NCBI GenBank assembly: GCA_958295895.1
Contig: CATQHI010000002.1
Coordinates: 248,001-312,000, forward strand
Source: Saprospiraceae bacterium
Lineage (GTDB): Bacteria > Bacteroidota > Bacteroidia > Chitinophagales > Saprospiraceae
Length of the DNA: 64,000 bases
Direction: 5' to 3'
Positions 25,256-33,727 of the stretch are shown in pieces. The first letter of the stretch is position 1, and each line of letters begins with the position of its first letter. The position numbers were made by a program, and so were the translations under genes. A model generated the notes under the pieces. That model saw only the letters and a list, made by a program, of their open reading frames with translations. It ran no database searches and had not been told where the DNA came from.

Positions 25256-28200
25256 TTAGTGCAGCACCACGCGGCTCGTCTGGGCACCGGTCTGACTGCT
25301 GAGCCGGAGGTAGTACACGCCGGCCGGTAGGTCCCCTAACTGGAGGGTTTCCTGCTCGCCGCGTAGGTTGTTCCAGGTGCGGAGGGACTGACCGGAAGTG
25401 CCATACAGTACGCCCCGCAGCGCCTCGCCCGACCAACTGCCCCGGCGGCTGAGGGTGAGCTGGCCGTGGGTGGGATTGGGGTAGACCGCGATGCTACGAC
25501 CGCCGCCGAAGTCGTGTACCGCGTTGATCTTGTCGAGTTCCACCTGGCGGGCGGGGCCCTCCAGTGTGCCGCAGTCGGTAGTGGTGATCAGGCGGTAGTA
25601 AAAGGTAGCCGGCAGTGCCTCGCGGGGCGCGGAGAGGATGGTTTCCTGGGTAGCCTGGGAGTAAAAGGGGGTGGTGAAGTCGTCCTTATCGGATAGCTGG
25701 AGGGTATAGGTAGCCTCCGTGACGGCAGCCTGCCAGCGGAAGGTAGCCTGACTGGCCTCGAGCTCAATGGATAGGGGCTCGGCCGCGACCGGCTCCGGAA
25801 GGACCGTCAGGGTCTGGGTGGCCCGCCGCTCGGTGCCGTCCTGCGTGAAGACAGAGAACACCAGGGGCTGGAAGCCCTGCTCGGCGAAGGTCCAGGCGCT
25901 GAAGGTCACGTCGAGTAGTCCGGTGCGGGCATCGAAGCTGAAGGTGTAGTTGTCGAGGGGCGTGGTGCCGGCCGTGACTGCGAGGGTGAGCTCGTCGGTA
26001 AAGTCACCACCCAGTTGCAGTTGACTGCTGCCGCCCTCCGTGGAGCAGGCTACGATACTGGGGGTGGCAAGGCCTACGCTTAGGTCACGCTGCTCCTTCG
26101 TCTTGCCGCATACGCGCAGGTCGAAGTCGGTAAGTTGCCCCCCGTCCTGCGGTGCCCGGTCGGTGAGGACGAGTTGCCAGACGCCCTGGACAGAAGTGCC
26201 GAGTAGACTTGCCAGGGGGTCGAGAGGCTGCACCCTGAGGTAGGTACCGGGGGCCTGGCTCGGACAGCTACCGGCGAAGGTTTCGGCGGTGGTTTCCCCA
26301 GCGTCGGAAAAATCGAGGTAGAGGTCGGTACCGGTGCAGAGGCCATTCATCAGGGGGCGGAAGAGTCGGATGACCTCCCCGGCAGGACTGACCAGGTCGG
26401 CGTACAAATCGCCGGTAAAGGTGTGCTGGATACCGAGGCGAATCTCGATGGCGGTGAGCTCCAGCGGTTCGTTGATCGTCACCTCGGCGACGATCTGTAC
26501 CGAGTCTTGTTCGGGGATCGTGAGGGGGAGGGCGGCGGGACTAGCGGACAGGCACTGCCGCGGGGCAGTGGTGAAGGACAGGGGCTCGGACCACTCCCCC
26601 GGCCCGCAGGAGCTACGGGTACGGGTCCGCCAGTAGTAGGTAGTGGCTCCGGCCAGGGCATCCGTCACTCCGTATTCGGGGGCGGTCAGGGCGCTGAGGT
26701 CGAGGGTACGGGTGCTGAAGTCTGCCCGCGTCGCTACCTGCAGATCGTAGGTGAACGGCTCGGGCAGCGGCTGCCAGCTAAAGGCGGCGAAGGGATCGAC
26801 GTCTCGCTGGTTCGTGGCGGGGAGGAGGGGGCGGGGTACTTCGGACGGTACCGCATCGAGCAGAGTCAGGCTCAGTACCACGGTATCGGTGACTGCACCG
26901 GCGGTAAGCACCACCTGTACCGGGTAGCTGCCCGGAGTAGCCGCACCGCCCCCCGGATAGCGCACCGTGAAGGGACGGCCCCGAATAGCCGTAGGCGGTG
27001 CGGTGATGCCAAGTACCGTAGGGGCAATGATAATAATCTCGCTGCCGGTGGGAAAGTCCGCTCCGGCACGCAGGGTGAACGTGGCGGCTTCCGCTACGCA
27101 GCGGGTCAGGCAACTACGGTCGGCGAATACCTGGCCGGAGAGTACGGACTGATCCAGGCCATCGCTGCTAAGGGTACCGGTACCGCAGGGGTCAAGCCAG
27201 TCCTGAAGCCGCGTCTGGGGGGTACCGCCACCGGTCCAGCTGCGGTTGAGGTAGCCGAAAACGTCAAACTGCTCGTTGCCGCAGCCGGCCAGTCCACCGA
27301 ACAGCTGACCCCGCACCCGCCCGTCGCGGTCGAAAAGGGGTGCACCGGAGGAACCGCCCTGGGTGGTGCCCTCGTCCCAGGAGACGACCTTGATGTAGCT
27401 GAAGTCCGGCGTGGTGAGGGTAACTCCGGCGGAGTTAGCGGCTACGGTGGGCTGGCCGGAAAAGGAGATACGCTTCTCATCGAGTTCGGGGTGGTGGACG
27501 ATGGCGACCCCACCGGTGGGCGGGGCGTCCTCGGCCGACCAGCCGGCAAAGTAGGCCCCGGCGGCGGGGTTGACGGGCTGACTGAGTTCGAGCAGCGTCA
27601 TGTCGGTACCCGGGTAGGTGGCCAGTAGGCGGGCGCCAGAGTTGAAGGTCTTTAGACTTCCATCGCCTTCTTCGCCGCTGGCTTCTGAGCCGGGGGTGCG
27701 GCAGCTACTGTTTTCGAAGTTCCAGTAGGCAACCAGCGTGGGGGCGTTGTCGGCCGTGATGCGGCAGTGCTCGGCGGTGAGAAAGAGGGGCCGGCCGTCC
27801 TGGTTGGTGTTATTGACCAAAAAGCCGGTACACTTGGCGCGGCCGTCGAGGGTGTAGGCGGCCACGCTGCGGATGGCGTCGCGGTAGTCCTCGATGAAGG
27901 GAAAGCCGTCGGCGGCCCCACAGGCTACGTCGATGTTGCAGTCGCCGCTGAGCTGATTGATGATGCCGAGATAATCGTGGTTGACGGTGCTGAGGTGGAG
28001 CGTGGCCCCCTCAGTACTAGCGCCGGGCATGACCAGTTCGAGCAGGAGTTCGTCGCCCGGCAGTAAGGGCGACCAGAACTGGGCGTGGTCGGCATTATCG
28101 GCGGCGGTGAAGGGGCCGTAGCGGGTGGTCGCAGTGGCCAGGTAGAGTTCGGCACCTTCGGGCAGGCGGTAGTCGGTGAAGCCCAGGTTGAGGGATTTGG

Positions 28201-28486
28201 CTCCCGCACTGTGTACGCGGAGCTGCCAGACGGCCCGTCCGTCGCGCTCGGTCCAGCGGCCGGCGGTGGCGGGATCGAGATCGACCGGCAGACTTACGGC
28301 GAACTCCTCGGGGCGGTTCGGCTTATGGCTCGCGGCGTTGGCGGTACGCAGGGCGGCATTATCCTGGGTGGGAAGCTCCGCGGTGGGTACCCGGGCCAGG
28401 GTGGCGCGCGACATCCCGAACTGGGCGTGTAGGGGGGACCACACGTAGCAGAAGGACAAAGCCAGTAAAACAAGCAAACGCAGCAT
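25256..28486 (-). CDS. Secreted trypsin-like protease with P-domain, Fn3-like modules and T9SS sorting domain
   Basis: 1076-residue secreted protein. A signal peptide ends near HAQ (residue 22). The protease domain has His240 (FLTAEHC), Asp295 (YPGTDMTLLE) and Ser380 (TQGGSSGAPL), resembling lysyl-endopeptidase-type S1 proteases. Fn3-like modules follow, then a proprotein-convertase P-type domain near 680-815 (TFTGDLYADLVSPAGEV... and GVWQLVLTDRAPQDGG). The C-terminal ~80 residues (VYPNPTHGQLTL ... LPAGVYYLRL) form a type A T9SS sorting domain. The ATG at 28486 starts the signal peptide. Divergent from rpmH. Confidence 0.92.
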   Translation of the reverse strand: MLRLLVLLALSFCYVWSPLHAQFGMSRATLARVPTAELPTQDNAALRTANAASHKPNRPEEFAVSLPVDLDPATAGRWTERDGRAVWQLRVHSAGAKSLNLGFTDYRLPEGAELYLATATTRYGPFTAADNADHAQFWSPLLPGDELLLELVMPGASTEGATLHLSTVNHDYLGIINQLSGDCNIDVACGAADGFPFIEDYRDAIRSVAAYTLDGRAKCTGFLVNNTNQDGRPLFLTAEHCRITADNAPTLVAYWNFENSSCRTPGSEASGEEGDGSLKTFNSGARLLATYPGTDMTLLELSQPVNPAAGAYFAGWSAEDAPPTGGVAIVHHPELDEKRISFSGQPTVAANSAGVTLTTPDFSYIKVVSWDEGTTQGGSSGAPLFDRDGRVRGQLFGGLAGCGNEQFDVFGYLNRSWTGGGTPQTRLQDWLDPCGTGTLSSDGLDQSVLSGQVFADRSCLTRCVAEAATFTLRAGADFPTGSEIIIIAPTVLGITAPPTAIRGRPFTVRYPGGGAATPGSYPVQVVLTAGAVTDTVVLSLTLLDAVPSEVPRPLLPATNQRDVDPFAAFSWQPLPEPFTYDLQVATRADFSTRTLDLSALTAPEYGVTDALAGATTYYWRTRTRSSCGPGEWSEPLSFTTAPRQCLSASPAALPLTIPEQDSVQIVAEVTINEPLELTAIEIRLGIQHTFTGDLYADLVSPAGEVIRLFRPLMNGLCTGTDLYLDFSDAGETTAETFAGSCPSQAPGTYLRVQPLDPLASLLGTSVQGVWQLVLTDRAPQDGGQLTDFDLRVCGKTKEQRDLSVGLATPSIVACSTEGGSSQLQLGGDFTDELTLAVTAGTTPLDNYTFSFDARTGLLDVTFSAWTFAEQGFQPLVFSVFTQDGTERRATQTLTVLPEPVAAEPLSIELEASQATFRWQAAVTEATYTLQLSDKDDFTTPFYSQATQETILSAPREALPATFYYRLITTTDCGTLEGPARQVELDKINAVHDFGGGRSIAVYPNPTHGQLTLSRRGSWSGEALRGVLYGTSGQSLRTWNNLRGEQETLQLGDLPAGVYYLRLSSQTGAQTSRVVLH

Positions 28487-28507
28487 CGGGAGGCCTTCGG
28501 GGCTCCG

Positions 28508-28535
28508 GAAAGGTACGGGACATTTACGGGGCAAA
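28508..28535 (-). promoter_or_regulatory. Promoter of the T9SS protease gene
   Basis: On the minus strand: TTTG (28535-28532), a 16-base spacer, TACCTTTC (28515-28508), 21 bases before the ATG. The spacer is shorter than usual. Confidence 0.5.
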
Positions 28536-28551
28536 TAAAATGTTTAGCCGC

Positions 28552-28583
28552 TTTGTAGGTTTGGCGGCAAAGCTGTACCTTTG
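28552..28583 (+). promoter_or_regulatory. Promoter of rpmH
   Basis: TTTG at 28552-28555, a 20-base spacer, TACCTTTG at 28576-28583: a textbook Bacteroidota promoter. It runs back-to-back with the protease promoter. Confidence 0.85.
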
Positions 28584-28636
28584 CCCGACTTTTGCAGCTT
28601 GGGGCCGGTTGAAGCGGCCCGATAAATTATCCCGCG

Positions 28637-28792
28637 ATGAAAAGGACCTTCCAACCCTCCAAGCGTAAGCGCGTCAACAAGCACGGCTTCCGCTCCCGTA
28701 TGTCGACCAAGAACGGCCGCAAGCTGCTGGCCCGCCGCCGCGCCAAGGGCCGCTACAAGCTCACCGTCAGCGACGACACCTACAAGAAGTAA
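28637..28792 (+). CDS. rpmH: 50S ribosomal protein L34
   Basis: 51-residue, highly basic ribosomal protein of the large subunit. It opens [19 protein letters not shown] and continues [19 protein letters not shown], the universal L34 pattern, with a short Bacteroidota-style C-terminal extension ([12 protein letters not shown]). It has its own strong promoter and is followed by a terminator. rnpA and dnaA are not adjacent. Confidence 0.98.
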   Translation: MKRTFQPSKRKRVNKHGFRSRMSTKNGRKLLARRRAKGRYKLTVSDDTYKK

Positions 28793-28839
28793 GAAACTGA
28801 TACCGCCGGCGTAAACTCCCGGAAGGTTGCAAAATTTGG

Positions 28840-28871
28840 AGCCCCCTGCACACCGTGTTGGGGGCTTTTTT
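28840..28871 (+). terminator. Rho-independent terminator after rpmH
   Basis: AGCCCCC, a 13-base loop, GGGGGCT and TTTTT. Confidence 0.88.
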
Positions 28872-28890
28872 CGCTTCGGGTGGCCGGACC

Positions 28891-28922
28891 TTTGAGCGTC
28901 CTGGCGGGTTGGTTTAATTTTG
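28891..28922 (+). promoter_or_regulatory. Promoter of dtd
   Basis: TTTG at 28891-28894, a 20-base spacer, TAATTTTG at 28915-28922, five bases before the ATG. The position predicts a leaderless message. Confidence 0.75.
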
Positions 28923-28927
28923 TCGGC

Positions 28928-29380
28928 ATGCGCATACTCATTCAGCGAGTAATGAAAGCTTCCGTGACCGTTGGGGGCGAAGTGATCGGCCAGATCGGCC
29001 CGGGCTTACTCATCTTGCTCGGTATCGAGGGCGAAGACGGACCGGAAGACATCGACTACCTCTGCGGCAAGCTCACCCGCCTGCGCATCTTCAGTGATGG
29101 GAAGGGGAAAATGAACCGGAGCGTGATGGATATTGACGGCGGACTGCTGGTCGTCTCCCAGTTTACCCTCTACGCCAGTACCAAAAAGGGTAACCGGCCG
29201 GGCTTTACGCGCAGTGCACCGCCGGCGGTGGCCGTGCCGCTGTACGAGCAGTTCGTGGCGCGGCTCGGGGAGGTGGCCGGGCGGGCCGTGGCGACCGGTG
29301 AGTTCGGGGCCGATATGCAGGTGGCGCTGGTGAACGATGGGCCGGTGACTATTTGGATGGACTCGCGGGCGCGGGAGTAG
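28928..29380 (+). CDS. dtd: D-aminoacyl-tRNA deacylase
   Basis: Hydrolyses D-amino acids from tRNA and clears glycine from mischarged tRNA-Ala. 150 residues, standard length. [17 protein letters not shown] opens the fold; SQFTLYAS is the substrate pocket and [11 protein letters not shown] carries the Gly-cisPro proofreading motif. The open frame starts at 28880, but the ATG at 28928 matches the family. It converges on truA with a gap of two bases. Confidence 0.97.
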   Translation: MRILIQRVMKASVTVGGEVIGQIGPGLLILLGIEGEDGPEDIDYLCGKLTRLRIFSDGKGKMNRSVMDIDGGLLVVSQFTLYASTKKGNRPGFTRSAPPAVAVPLYEQFVARLGEVAGRAVATGEFGADMQVALVNDGPVTIWMDSRARE

Positions 29381-29382
29381 CA

Positions 29383-30114
29383 TTAGTACGCCACCCCACT
29401 CAAAAAGAGCCCCTCCGGCCGCGCCTGCCCCGTCCCGAGCCGCTGGCCCGACGCTAAGGCTTCGGTGATCTCCACTACCGTCACCTCCCCCGCCGATACC
29501 CGCAGCAGCTGGTGTACCAGGATACGGATCATGCCCCGCAGGAAACGGTTGGCGACGAAGCGAAAACGGTAGCGACCGGGCCCTTCCAGATGCAGACTTG
29601 CCTCGCGTAACTCGCAGGTGGTGGTGGTGTGGCGGTCGGGCGTGAGGCAGAAGGCACGGAAGTCGTGGGGGCCGGTGAGAATTTCCAGCGCGGCGTTGAT
29701 TCGGTCGGCATCCAAACTAGGAAGGTCGTAGTAACTACTCACTACCGCCAGGAAGGGGTCGGGGTGGGTATGGAGACGGTAGTCATAGGTGCGGGCCCGC
29801 GCATCGTAGCGCACGTGGGCGGTGGGGGCTACCTCCCAAATGCGGTAGAGCACGATATCGTCCGGTAGCTGCTTATTCATCACGAACAGCCAGTTGTCGC
29901 GAATGGGCTCCGGCGTATCGAAGTGGAGGTAGTACGCGGAGGCGTGGACGCCGGCGTCGGTACGACCGCAGCCAACGACTTTGATCGATTGACGTTGCAC
30001 CTGCGACCCCGCCCGCTCGATGGTTTGTTGGACGGTGGGTACGTTGCCGCTCTGTCGCTGCCAGCCGCGGTAGTGGGTGCCGCGGTAGGCTAGGTGGACG
30101 AAGTAGCGCGGCAT
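29383..30114 (-). CDS. truA: tRNA pseudouridine(38-40) synthase
   Basis: Makes pseudouridine at positions 38-40 of tRNA anticodon arms. 243 residues, normal length. The catalytic Asp53 lies in VVGCGRTDAGVHASAY; the end has FLSGVAY. In the helix before this motif, ERAGSQVQ stands where the family usually has a leucine-rich ALxxLL-type helix; these residues are encoded by a copy of the dispersed 18-mer. The ATG at 30114 excludes a heptamer repeat that the longer frame would translate. Confidence 0.95.
   Translation of the reverse strand: MPRYFVHLAYRGTHYRGWQRQSGNVPTVQQTIERAGSQVQRQSIKVVGCGRTDAGVHASAYYLHFDTPEPIRDNWLFVMNKQLPDDIVLYRIWEVAPTAHVRYDARARTYDYRLHTHPDPFLAVVSSYYDLPSLDADRINAALEILTGPHDFRAFCLTPDRHTTTTCELREASLHLEGPGRYRFRFVANRFLRGMIRILVHQLLRVSAGEVTVVEITEALASGQRLGTGQARPEGLFLSGVAY
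29997..30014 (+). repeat. Dispersed GC-rich 18-mer, copy 7 (in truA)
   Basis: 17 of 18 matches and preceded by TT. It lies opposite to the gene and encodes AGSQVQ in truA, close to the AGAQVQ encoded by copy 3. Confidence 0.8.
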
Positions 30115-30121
30115 TAGGACG

Positions 30122-30156
30122 TACGATTTACGATGTACAATATACGATGTACGATC
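30122..30156. repeat. Five-unit heptamer tandem repeat TACGATN
   Basis: Five contiguous 7-base units: TACGATT, TACGATG, TACAATA, TACGATG, TACGATC, in the truA/oxidoreductase intergenic region. A GC-rich hairpin-like string (GCTGCTGCCTTCGGCGGTTGCGG) follows. Confidence 0.8.
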
Positions 30157-30256
30157 AGCTGCGCTGCTGCCTTCGGCGGTTGCGGCTTTGCTCACTTCGT
30201 TCGTCTGGGCGATCCTGCGGGCAAATTGTACATTGTCCATGGTAATTTGTAATTGG

Positions 30257-30264
30257 TATATTTC
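30257..30264 (+). promoter_or_regulatory. -7 box of the FAD oxidoreductase operon
   Basis: TATATTTC, close to TAnnTTTG, only two bases before the ATG. An upstream TTG lies about 21 bases away, in keeping with a leaderless start. Confidence 0.45.
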
Positions 30265-30266
30265 TC

Positions 30267-31652
30267 ATGCACGTAGCTATCATTGGTAACGGCATCGCCG
30301 GAGTCACCGCCGCCCGCTGGCTACGTAAGCTCAGCGATACCGTCCGCATCACCATGATCTCGGCCGAGAGCGACTTCTTTTTCTCGCGTACGGCGCTGAT
30401 GTACGTCTATATGGGCCACCAGCGCTGGGAGGACCTGATGCCCTACGAGCCCTTCTTCTGGAAAAAGAACCGGATCGACCTGCTGCGGCAGTACGTCGAG
30501 CGGGTCGATACCGGGGGTAAGGTGTTGCACTGTGGCGACGGCAGCACGCTGCAGTACGATAAGCTCATCCTGGCTACCGGCAGCAGCTGGAATAAATTTG
30601 GCTGGCCGGGGCAGGACCTGCGGCGCGTGGGCGGCATGGTCAGTGCCCAGGACCTGAACCTGCTGGAGGAGATCACGCCGGAGGTGAGGTCGGCCGTCAT
30701 CGTCGGGGGTGGACTGATCGGTGTCGAGCTGGCGGAGATGCTGCACAGCCGGCACATCCACGTTACCCTGCTGGTGCGCGACCGCAGTTACTGGAGCGGT
30801 ACCCTTCCCCCAGAAGAGAGCGAAATGGTCAGCCGCCACATCCTTAGCCAGGGCATCGACCTGCGCCACGATACGGAGCTGGGGGAGATCGTAGACGACG
30901 GTGCCGGGGCCGCGGGTGCAGTGATCACCAAAAGCGGAGAGCGTATCGAATGCCAGTACGTAGGCCTCACCGCGGGCGTGCATCCTAACATTGACTTTTT
31001 GAGTAATGCCGATGGGTTGGAAACAAAGAAGGGTATCTTGATCGATAACTACCTGGAAACCTCGGTGCCGGACGTCTACGCCATCGGCGACTGCGCCCAG
31101 GTACGGGAGCCGCGGCCCGGCCGCACCCCCATCGAGGCGGTCTGGTACACCGGCCGTATAATGGGTGAGACGGTAGCTTACAATATCCTCGGCCGACCGG
31201 TGGCCTACGACCCGGGCATCTGGTTCAACTCCGCCAAATTTATCGACATCGAGTACCAGGTCTACGGCGAGGTGCCGGCGGACGGCCGCAAGGGGATGAG
31301 TACCATTTACTGGGAGCACCCTGGGGGAGAGAAATCCGTGCGCATTAACTACGACGGCGCCAGTGGCCGCGTGCTAGGCTTCAACCTGATGGGCATCCGC
31401 TACCGCCACGAGGTCTGTGAAAAGTGGATTGCCGACGGTACCCACGTCGAGGAGGTACTACAGAAAATGGGGATGGCCAACTTCGACCCCGAGTTCTATA
31501 AGCAGTACGAGGCCGAGGTCGTGGCCCGGTACAACCGCCAGACCGGCAGTAACCTACAACTGCGCCAGCAGCGTAGCCTGTCCGCCGCCCTCAGGTTTCT
31601 CGGCTTTAAATCGCGGACGCCCCGCACAACTTCCCCCCAAGATGCCCAGTAA
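30267..31652 (+). CDS. FAD-dependent pyridine nucleotide-disulphide-type oxidoreductase
   Basis: 461-residue flavoprotein. Two Rossmann folds are seen: VAIIGNGIAGVTAARWL at the N-terminus for FAD and VIVGGGLIGVELAEML near residue 143 for NAD(P)H. TSVPDVYAIGDCAQV is the C-terminal FAD motif. There is no redox-active CxxC, so it resembles ferredoxin or rubredoxin reductases and NirB-like domains. The gene overlaps the downstream membrane Fe-S gene by 11 bases; the pair probably moves electrons from NAD(P)H to a membrane Fe-S carrier. Confidence 0.88.
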   Translation: MHVAIIGNGIAGVTAARWLRKLSDTVRITMISAESDFFFSRTALMYVYMGHQRWEDLMPYEPFFWKKNRIDLLRQYVERVDTGGKVLHCGDGSTLQYDKLILATGSSWNKFGWPGQDLRRVGGMVSAQDLNLLEEITPEVRSAVIVGGGLIGVELAEMLHSRHIHVTLLVRDRSYWSGTLPPEESEMVSRHILSQGIDLRHDTELGEIVDDGAGAAGAVITKSGERIECQYVGLTAGVHPNIDFLSNADGLETKKGILIDNYLETSVPDVYAIGDCAQVREPRPGRTPIEAVWYTGRIMGETVAYNILGRPVAYDPGIWFNSAKFIDIEYQVYGEVPADGRKGMSTIYWEHPGGEKSVRINYDGASGRVLGFNLMGIRYRHEVCEKWIADGTHVEEVLQKMGMANFDPEFYKQYEAEVVARYNRQTGSNLQLRQQRSLSAALRFLGFKSRTPRTTSPQDAQ

Positions 31653-33621
31653 GAGCACCCAGAAGAACACCCTGCAGTACGTCGGCCTGGGGCTGTTCTG
31701 CATCGCCCTGCTCGTTTTCGCCGGCATGCTCGGGATAGAATCATACCGGCTCACGGAGGCCGACCTGATCGCCACCATAGCGCCCAACCCCGACGTCTCC
31801 GCGCCGGAGCCGCAGTCGGGCCCGGAGGGAGGCACCGTCTCGGCCGGCTCCTCGGGGGGGGAGACCAGCGCCGAGGACGGTTCGGCCCAGGAGACAGACG
31901 ACCCCCGGGCCCGTCTTCTATACCAGGTGCAGGGGACGGCCTTTAGCGAGGCGGCCCGGCAGCTCGGCCTGACGGACCAGACCTTCGGCAGTAGCTTCAG
32001 CTTCACCGACCGGGCGGAGGAGGTGTACGCCTTGGCGAAGATCACGGTAGACGAACGGGTCGACCAGCTCAAGGCCGACGGTGCCCTACCTGAAGGTATA
32101 TCGGAATGGGACGTGCGCCTTGGCGATCCGGTCTACTTCAAGGAAAAGCTGGCTACCCTGGCCACGCTGGCCGAGCGGGGGCCGGTGAAGGACAATCCCT
32201 GGCTCTTCCTGGGCCTGACCATCGGGCTGGGGCTGCTGGGGGGGCTGCTCTACATCCTACCCAAATTCAGCTCCCACCCCGGCATCAAAAACAACCACAT
32301 CTACCACTCCCAGCTCACCAAGGGGCTAAACCTGGGGTGGCGGAGCGTGCTGCTGGCGGCCACCGCGGCCGGCATCGTGCTTTACGGCATCCGCTACATG
32401 GCCGGCGACTACTTCTGGCCGGCGGTGACGGCCGGCATCGCACTGGTGATTATCGGGCTGGTCCTCTTCGTGCAGCACTCCTTCGGGCGAGACGTACGGG
32501 ACGCCGGTCCGGCGGGGTTATCGGCCTACCTCGGCATCCTGGCCGGCACCTACCTCATCGGTTTCTACGTGCTACTGTACTGGATGCCCCACCACGTGAC
32601 GGCCTGGGTGACGATGGTCAACCCCGTCAAGCAGGGCATCTTCGGCACCATGGCCAGCCAGTGGTTTTTGTACGGGTTGCTGTACACACTCATCATCCTG
32701 GTCATGGGTGTGCGGATGATCAGCCGGTACCTCCACAACAAGTACCAGATCATTCGCACGCTGTCGGTCATGTTTTTCCAGCTGGCGTTTGCCTTCACTA
32801 TTCCCGAAATCCTCGGCGCGCTCAACCAGCCCCAGCAGGACCTTAAAAACATCTGGCCGCTCGACTACGACTTCTTCTTCGGCTGGCAGCTCGACCAGTT
32901 CCAGAGTGCCGGGGCGCTGGGCACCTTTATGCTGGTGTGGGGCATCTTCCTGGTCATCGTCGGCGTACCGCTTATGGTGCACCTGGTGGGCAAGCGTTGG
33001 TACTGCAGTTGGGTGTGTGGCTGCGGCGGTCTGGCCGAGACCATGGGCGACCCCTGGCGGCAGCTCAGCGACAAATCCCTGCGCGCCTGGCGGTTCGAGC
33101 GCTGGATCATCCACGGGGTGCTGCTGGCGGCCCTCCTCATGACGGCCCTGACGCTCTACTCCTACTTCTCGGGCACCTCCCAGCTGCTCGGCTTCGAGAC
33201 CTGGAAGGTGCAGAAGTGGTACGGCTTCCTCATAGGCGCAGGCTTTGCGGGCGTGGTGGGTACGGGTTTTTATCCCCTGATGGGTAACCGGGTGTGGTGC
33301 CGCTTCGGGTGTCCGCTGGCCGCTTATCTGGGCCTGGTGCAACGGTTCCAGAGTCGCTTTCGCATCACCACCAATGGCGGGCAGTGCATCAGCTGCGGCA
33401 ACTGTTCGACCTACTGTGAGATGGGTATAGACGTGCGGGCGTATGCGCAGAAGGGGCAGGATATCGTGCGGGCGAGTTGCGTGGGCTGCGGGGTGTGTGC
33501 GGCGGTGTGTCCGCGGGGCGTGCTCCGGCTGGAGAACTCTAGTGTGGATGCGGGCTACCGGACGGTGGCGGAGCGGGTGATTCGGGTGAGTGAGGGGGAG
33601 GGGGTAGTAATGGTGGGATAG
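31642..33621 (+). CDS. Membrane 4Fe-4S protein (NosR/NapH-like)
   Basis: 659-residue inner-membrane polyferredoxin. An N-terminal helix, a periplasmic region of about 190 residues and several helices are followed by the cluster region: CSWVCGCGG near residue 455, RVWCRFGCPLAAYLG, then two ferredoxin-like 4Fe-4S motifs CISCGNCSTYC and CVGCGVCAAVCP. The pattern matches the NapH/NosR/CcoG-type membrane electron carriers. Coupled by overlap to the flavoprotein gene. The electron acceptor is unknown. A copy of the dispersed repeat begins at its stop codon. Confidence 0.87.
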   Translation: MPSKSTQKNTLQYVGLGLFCIALLVFAGMLGIESYRLTEADLIATIAPNPDVSAPEPQSGPEGGTVSAGSSGGETSAEDGSAQETDDPRARLLYQVQGTAFSEAARQLGLTDQTFGSSFSFTDRAEEVYALAKITVDERVDQLKADGALPEGISEWDVRLGDPVYFKEKLATLATLAERGPVKDNPWLFLGLTIGLGLLGGLLYILPKFSSHPGIKNNHIYHSQLTKGLNLGWRSVLLAATAAGIVLYGIRYMAGDYFWPAVTAGIALVIIGLVLFVQHSFGRDVRDAGPAGLSAYLGILAGTYLIGFYVLLYWMPHHVTAWVTMVNPVKQGIFGTMASQWFLYGLLYTLIILVMGVRMISRYLHNKYQIIRTLSVMFFQLAFAFTIPEILGALNQPQQDLKNIWPLDYDFFFGWQLDQFQSAGALGTFMLVWGIFLVIVGVPLMVHLVGKRWYCSWVCGCGGLAETMGDPWRQLSDKSLRAWRFERWIIHGVLLAALLMTALTLYSYFSGTSQLLGFETWKVQKWYGFLIGAGFAGVVGTGFYPLMGNRVWCRFGCPLAAYLGLVQRFQSRFRITTNGGQCISCGNCSTYCEMGIDVRAYAQKGQDIVRASCVGCGVCAAVCPRGVLRLENSSVDAGYRTVAERVIRVSEGEGVVMVG

Positions 33622-33622
33622 G

Positions 33623-33640
33623 GGGCGGGGCCGCGGGTGC
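33623..33640 (-). repeat. Dispersed GC-rich 18-mer, copy 8 (just after a stop codon)
   Basis: GCACCCGCGGCCCCGCCC on the minus strand, 17 of 18 matches. It begins two bases after the stop codon of the Fe-S gene, in opposite orientation to that gene. Confidence 0.75.
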
Positions 33641-33686
33641 GAGGGGACGGCTTCCGCTGACTATACAATAACTAAATCCTAATTTT

Positions 33687-33716
33687 ACTCGGGTGGAGTA
33701 TTCCACCCGAGTTTCT
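33687..33716 (+). terminator. Rho-independent terminator
   Basis: ACTCGGGTGGA, a GTAT loop, TCCACCCGAGT and TTCTTATT. The 11-bp stem ends transcription of the FAD/Fe-S operon. Confidence 0.82.
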
Positions 33717-33727
33717 TATTCCTCACC

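Noticed and set aside
26423-27628. 401-codon plus-strand open frame opposite the T9SS protease
   Set aside because: It is a GC-rich shadow frame of low complexity; the minus-strand frame has a complete protease and a sorting domain.
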